From: Hyparrhenia diplandra
Taxonomy: Eukaryota > Streptophyta > Magnoliopsida > Poales > Poaceae
Direction of reading: 5' to 3'
NCBI GenBank assembly: GCA_015847255.1
Contig: JADLZK010012216.1
Span: forward strand, 1 to 64,000
DNA length: 64,000 nucleotides
In this document: positions 59,216 through 64,000 of the stretch, in pieces
Layout: each line of letters opens with the position of its first letter
Numbering within the stretch: position 1 is the stretch's first letter
Program-made: the position numbers and the translations under genes
Notes under the pieces: generated by a model
What the model saw: only the letters and a program-made list of their open reading frames with translations
Databases searched by the model: none
What the model was told of the DNA's origin: nothing

Positions 59216-61308
59216 CTAGAAACAATATCTAGGACTCCCAAAAATAATGTCACCATTGTCACCGACTAAACCAAGATCCTTGAGTCTTCTTTCCTGGTAG
59301 TACTCTAGGCCATCTAATTCCTCCTCCCTCTGTTTAAAAATATTATCAATGTGCTGGAGTGCTTTCTTTTCACCGGCCCTTACTCCAATAGCAATTGTAA
59401 GTCTTGGCTGCAAATTCTCTCTTCCCGATAGTTCTTCATCCTGAATATTCCACACATGTTTCATAAGATTAATCAAGATAAAAAGTTTAGGGAAAAGAAT
59501 AGCTACATCTAGTCAATAGGTAAACCTCTTCTATTGTGGTATGATAGGCAGCAAGGGCTGATTTGCAGGCATCTCGCATGACCTGACATATTGATTCCTC
59601 ATTGTCAGGACTCAATGGCAGTTCAAGGTGGCCCCAAACCGAATTCCTGAAGAGTGCTTCCAAGATAAATGCATCTGTTCCACCGATGCAAAGTAATCGC
59701 AGGTAAGGGAGCATTTGAGGAGGAAGGGGTTCGTTGAGGATTATATCAAAATATGCAGTTTCCCCCAGTCCATTTAACTCTGCAATGTCAAGCTTGTCTC
59801 CATAAAATGGATCAGATTCAGAGATTTCCAGGGTCACAGTATATGAATCCCTTGATGGATTTGATTCCACAAACCCATAGTCAAGTGCCAGTTCAGCATT
59901 ACTCTTGTCCAGATCGTACTGGATATATATCTGTCAATGCAAATCTCAAATGCTCAGTTATAAATAGCACATTTTTAGCATATCACTTGAAGCATCCAGT
60001 ATGACATACAAACGCTGAAAGCCACGAAAACAATGCACCTAGTGCACACAAGTACCTGTTGTCCAGATTTAACATTCACAGGTGTTCGCAAGGAGAACAT
60101 GAGTTCCCTACCAAAAAGACCCTTTCCTTTGATCTCCCAACTTGATCCTTCTGAGGTGATACCAGGACTGTGATTAACCTGATTTGCCAAGCAAATCAAA
60201 CAATTTTAATGAATGCATTTCAAACATTCAAATAAGGCACTCTGCCATTCTCTGATGGAAAATATCGAATATTTTTGGACATGTTAACTTAATCATAGAA
60301 ATTACAAGGGGCATGTAGCAACAATAAGTAAGAATCATAGCCTGTTGGGTTAGAATTTAGAAAGCACCAATACCAATTGTATTTTGAGATCTTACCAAGT
60401 CAGCAAATGGTACGAGAGCAAGCTTATCTCCACGGAGCTCTGGAAACACCCTTGATCTTAGTATTCCAAATGCCCATAGGAAATCATCAAATGTTATGCT
60501 ACCAGGGAAGAGATCCTTGTTTGCGCTTATGATCTCTGCTTGAACACTATCAAATTCGCTTTGCACATACTCTTTCACACCCACTGTGGTGCTTAGCAAC
60601 TGTGTTCCTGCAAGTGACAGAAGTATCATAAAAGTTACCGACAAATCTCACACACAATTGACATGAACTTGTTTTTGCATTACATTGCACACTGACCTTG
60701 TATCTCTAGGAGCTCTTCTTCAGACCTGCACTGGAGGCACCAAGCGCCACTCAAACATCAGAATGAGAATAGCGCAGAACTGCAGAAGCAGTTCGCCAAA
60801 CACAAACAGAGCGTTGGGCGTCAGCTCACTCACCAGAAGATGGTGGAGTCGGTCTGGCGCGGGAGGATGGCCAGGTAGGGCGCCCACGGCGAGTCCGCCC
60901 CGCGCGCGACCTCACTGAGAAGCAGCAGCGCGACGGCGACCCAGGGCCGGAGGCCTCCGCCACCACCACAGGCGCGGCCGATGGCGGAGGCCGCAACAGC
61001 GTCGGCGTCCATCCATAGCTTCTTGGGCACCTCCGCGACCACCTCCCCACGGGGCAGATCCCGCGCCGCCACGAGGCCGAGGCCCTCCGGCACGGCGGCC
61101 GGAAAGGCTTTTCCTCCATCGCCCACGCTATGAGACGCGAGCCACCGCCGGAAGTCCTCCAGCGCGGTCACTGTCGCGGCTGTGCTGGCTGCCACGCGGG
61201 GAGCAGCCGACGACTGTGGGGCCTCGATGGCTTCGTGGGGAGGCGGAGGCGTGGGGAGTTGGGCAGACGCTGCAGGGGTAGGAGGTGGTGGTGGTGGAGC
61301 GTGGCCAT
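59216..61308 (-). CDS. LSMT: Rubisco large-subunit lysine N-methyltransferase (SET domain), chloroplastic
   Basis: Six exons: 61308-60834, 60725-60697, 60607-60396, 60178-60056, 59930-59526, 59440-59216, all GT-AG. The family methylates Lys14 of the Rubisco large subunit in some plants and fructose-bisphosphate aldolase more widely, in the stroma; which substrate applies here is unknown. MATLHHHHLLPLQRLPNSPR is a transit-type leader. The split SET domain follows: GLGLVAARDLPRGEVVAEVP, then ADLVNHSPGITSEG (the NHS cofactor motif) and NAELALDYGFVESNPSRDSY (catalytic Tyr region). The LSMT C-terminal substrate-binding domain contains YLRLLCIGGTDAFILEALFR and ends LEYYQERRLKDLGLVGDNGD. Two one-base losses are inferred: near 61215 (leader frame passes into AAPRVAASTAATV) and in the T run near 59240, after which the frame misses a nearby TAG and continues to 59216. 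The ATG at 61308 was chosen because it starts the transit-like leader. Confidence 0.93.
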
Positions 61309-61928
61309 GACGCGGTGGCGCGCGGCAAGGAGGCGGGAGGCGGAGAGGTGGGGATCCCGATCGCCTGCGACGGAGGAGATAGTGGTTTGGGCGACGATGA
61401 CCGTTGGTTTCCATATCCACAGTTGTTATTATGGCGGGAGTGGATATGATGAGCGGCGAGATGCCGCCGACCGAAGGCGTTTTCCGTCTAGCAAACACGA
61501 GGTTATTATCCTGCAGATGTTCACGAATTATCTCAAATTTCACAATGATTCAAGAATGCGAGTTCGTACTGAACACAATTGAGTCAAACTCCGTCCGATC
61601 GGAACGACAACTTTTAGCTTTACCTTGAGTCAAACTTCTGCAATTTTAATATTCTTTTAAAAAATCTATTGATAACTACAAATTCACACAAATGCACATC
61701 CATAAATTATAGTTGTTAATTTATGTGCCGTAAACTTGGTTAACGTTTGAGAAATTTGACAAAAATTATTTTAACTACAGTATTGAATAGAGAAGTCATT
61801 CATTGAATAATAATCATGATGATTTAAACCAAAATCCTTTTTTTTAAAAAAAAAGATGTAAACTCGGCTTTTTTAGAAAGCAAGGTGATTTAAACCAAAA
61901 TCCTTGGAAAGATAGAGACGTAGCGGTA
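61309..61928. other. upstream region of LSMT
   Basis: GC-rich near the gene, AT-rich beyond 61600. No other gene. Confidence 0.35.
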
Positions 61929-62585
61929 GGGTGTGTTTGGATATAGGCTCTAGTTGGGCAAGCTAAATTTATAACTAAAATTTAGTCGTATTGGATTAGA
62001 TGTATTTGGATAATGGCCAAGATAAAATATGGCCAATGTTCAAATACTGCCTTTTGATAGCACTGCCTGCCAAATTTCACATAATGACATGTGACGTTTA
62101 TATGTTAGTAAAATTATTTTATTTCTACCAAATTTCACATAATGACATGTGACGTTTATATGTTAAGTATAGCATGTGGAATCCATATATTAGTAAATTT
62201 ATTTTTTCAAATATAGTTAACTGAAGTACAATATTGTAGATTTAATTACAAACAGTATTTTGGTGTGAACGATTTGGAAATATGGTACATAATTTAAGAT
62301 GTATTTTGATTTGCGTGCGACCATACATGTCCAGATGTCCCGCCATTTTCAAGCAAAATGCGAAGACACGGCCAGGCCAAGATTAGGCTGGCATGTGCAC
62401 TAAAAACAAAAATTAGGCTGGCAATTTGCTCGCCCACGCTGCGCCTAGGATCGGCATCCTAGATTCCTAATGTGCATAGGAAAGGACAGACCAAACTTTC
62501 GATTACAAGCAAATGAATTCCAAATTTCACTGGCGGGCCAAATTTTGGTATGGCTCGTGAGTAGCCAAAACCAAACACACGCCCC
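61929..62585. mobile_element. TIR element
   Basis: GGGTGTGTTTGG on the left is mirrored by CCAAACACACGCCCC on the right. The interior is AT-rich and non-coding, with a 58-bp partial tandem duplication (62070-62127 and 62128-62165, sharing CCAAATTTCACATAATGACA). A target duplication was not resolved. Confidence 0.6.
62070..62165. repeat. partial tandem duplication, 58-bp period
   Basis: CCAAATTTCACATAATGACA and the following GTGACGTTTATATGTTA recur after exactly 58 bp; the second copy then diverges. Confidence 0.85.
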
Positions 62586-62849
62586 ACTGAAAAATGAAGA
62601 GGGTGGATGTAAAGGGTATGCACATGCTAAAACCCCACCTGTTAACTGACCCAGATTGGTATGTCATATCAGATTATCATACGTTAATTACAGCAAAGCA
62701 CACATTCTTGTTTTGGTAAACTCCTTTGTAACGGGATGCGAATAGCCAAGCACAAAATACACGTGTCCAACGCTTATTAGAGAAGAATTGGCATTGCATC
62801 TCATACAGCCTGATGATATGGTTTCCCCAATCCGAAGCACATTTCCGGA

Positions 62850-63273
62850 TCAATTCTTCCTTCCTTCGCAAAGGATAAAGTGATACCCATGCCTGCACAG
62901 GAAACAGACTGTCTTTTGTAAGCAGCTGATAAAAGATGGCATGCATCAATGGTCTCAACGAAGATTATTTTCAAGAGCATTAGTGTTTTCCATGTTCATA
63001 AGTCAAGCAGAAGCCTATTTCTCAAGTCCAATGGAAAAATGCAGCAATGCAATGACCAGGACTTGTGCCATGGGCACTACTGATGTTCACTAGGCCAACA
63101 ATGGAAGAAAAACAGTGACAAAGGCCATACGTGGACTTGAATGGTGCGCTGACAGCTCCCACAGGAGTGTTGAATGCAACCTCCTGGAAAGGGCCAGCCA
63201 TCTTGCCACGAGGGAACCAACCAAGATCTCCACCTTTCTTCCCTGATGGGCATTCAGAATACTCTTGTGCTAC
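62850..63273 (-). CDS. Par13/14-type parvulin peptidyl-prolyl isomerase, 3' exons only
   Basis: Two terminal exons: 63273-63131 and 62892-62850. The donor is TCCAC|GTATGG and the acceptor CTGTGCAG; the codon for Thr is split. Translation VAQEYSECPSGKKGGDLGWF, PRGKMAGPFQEVAFNTPVGA, VSAPFKSTHGYHFILCEGRKN matches the C-terminal two-thirds of the small eukaryotic Par14/PIN4-like parvulins (Arabidopsis has one such protein of about 140 residues). They isomerise X-Pro bonds without a phosphate preference and occur in nucleus, cytosol and mitochondria. The upstream exons (signature ARHVLCEK...) were not found in the 63274-64000 sequence and probably lie beyond the window. No indel in the visible part. 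Confidence 0.93.
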
Positions 63274-64000
63274 CTGTAGTTTGAAAAAGAAAGTCAGGAC
63301 GTATTATCATTTTGGTATCTAATGGTATAAAAACTTCTGAGAAATCTTCAACAAAATAGTTCAGATTGTAAATGGAAGAACAGATTTTAAGTCCAGTAAC
63401 ATATATGATATCAACAACCGAAATTTGATGTCACATGTACTGCACTAAATAGAAGCTACAAACATGCTCCAACCAGAGCTAAAACTGAATCATTAAAAAA
63501 GTTCATCAACCTTTCAATAGGGAACATTCATAACTATTGGCTATTTTCAATACTCTAAGCAGATTCCAATCTCCAATTGGGCTTCCCAAGGTTGACAAGC
63601 CTAGCAAATTTCAATTAGAGTTTACACCAGAACTAGCATTTCTAGTTCCAATAGAATAGTAAAATGCGTGTGAAGATATAATAGCTGAAATAGCCTCACA
63701 AACAAGTTTGTTACAAAATACCTTTGCATAAACACAGATTATCAAAGCTTAATATAGGAACAAGAATATAAAACTAATTTACAGTGATCTTAACTACAAC
63801 TTGTCTTTGCTCCTTTACAAGCAAAATCTATTATGATAGCTCATCAGTTGGAGAGCAGTATCCAGACTAGTTCCCAGTCAGTAAATGACTGAGCCAACAG
63901 CAAAGTACCACCCACTCCATTCTGAAATATAAGGTATCGAAATTTGTTCTAAGTGAAACTATACTAGATTTGTTCAAACTTATAGAAAAAAAATAATAAT
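63274..64000. other. intron of the parvulin gene, with MITE fragment
   Basis: AT-rich, no exon seen. From about 63930 CACTCCATTCTGAAATATAA and AACTATACTAGATTTGTTCA resemble the left part of a Stowaway-type MITE that continues past the window end. Confidence 0.5.

Noticed and set aside
1..64000. CRISPR array, bacterial operon, integrated virus or biosynthetic cluster
   Set aside because: No regularly spaced repeats, no compact same-strand gene runs and no viral or pathway gene set; all evidence is for plant nuclear DNA.

Overview
The window looks like nuclear DNA of a grass (Poaceae), most likely a panicoid. Genes are sparse and intron-bearing with GT/GC...AG splice sites. Between them lie typical grass transposons: Stowaway-type and PIF/Harbinger-type MITEs, CACTA elements built on CCGTGGCGG-type subterminal repeats, a hAT MITE, an Au-type SINE, LINE tails and LTR retrotransposons. 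The TCP gene is of the grass RETARDED PALEA1/BAD1 type. No bacterial, viral or organellar gene block is visible.

Layout: 0-10 kb is repeat debris (CACTA ends, MITEs, a copia fragment, tandem duplications). 10.2-11.0 kb holds a CYC/TB1-class TCP transcription factor broken by several frame changes. 11-20 kb is intergenic, with an 84-bp AT microsatellite and a hAT MITE. 20.3-22.5 kb holds an intact two-exon bHLH factor on the minus strand. 22.5-32 kb is repeat-rich and includes a SINE with target duplications and a complete 1.07-kb CACTA element. 32.1-40 kb is the densest gene block: the chloroplast NDH subunit gene ndhL (minus), an intact six-coding-exon CREST-type membrane hydrolase gene (plus) and an E-class PPR gene (minus). 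40-45.8 kb is transposons and a local duplication; one copy is interrupted by a 2.2-kb PIF/Harbinger-like element and the other shows the unoccupied site. 45.8-56.2 kb is one long Mutator-like element with terminal inverted repeats and a 9-bp target duplication; a 7.5-kb LTR retrotransposon in minus orientation is nested inside it. 56.4-63.3 kb holds a P-class PPR gene (plus), a Rubisco large-subunit methyltransferase gene (minus) and the 3' half of a Par13/14-type parvulin gene (minus).

There is no operon-like system. By inference three genes act in or for organelles (ndhL, the Rubisco methyltransferase, the two PPR proteins), two are developmental or stress transcription factors (TCP, bHLH), and one is a putative membrane zinc hydrolase.

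Quality: five of the eight genes (TCP, ndhL, both PPRs, LSMT) change reading frame by one base while the protein stays recognisable on both sides. The two LTRs of the retrotransposon differ largely by 1-2-base indels. The simplest reading is residual indel errors in a long-read assembly rather than five independent pseudogenes. The bHLH and CREST genes, and the visible parvulin exons, read through cleanly.
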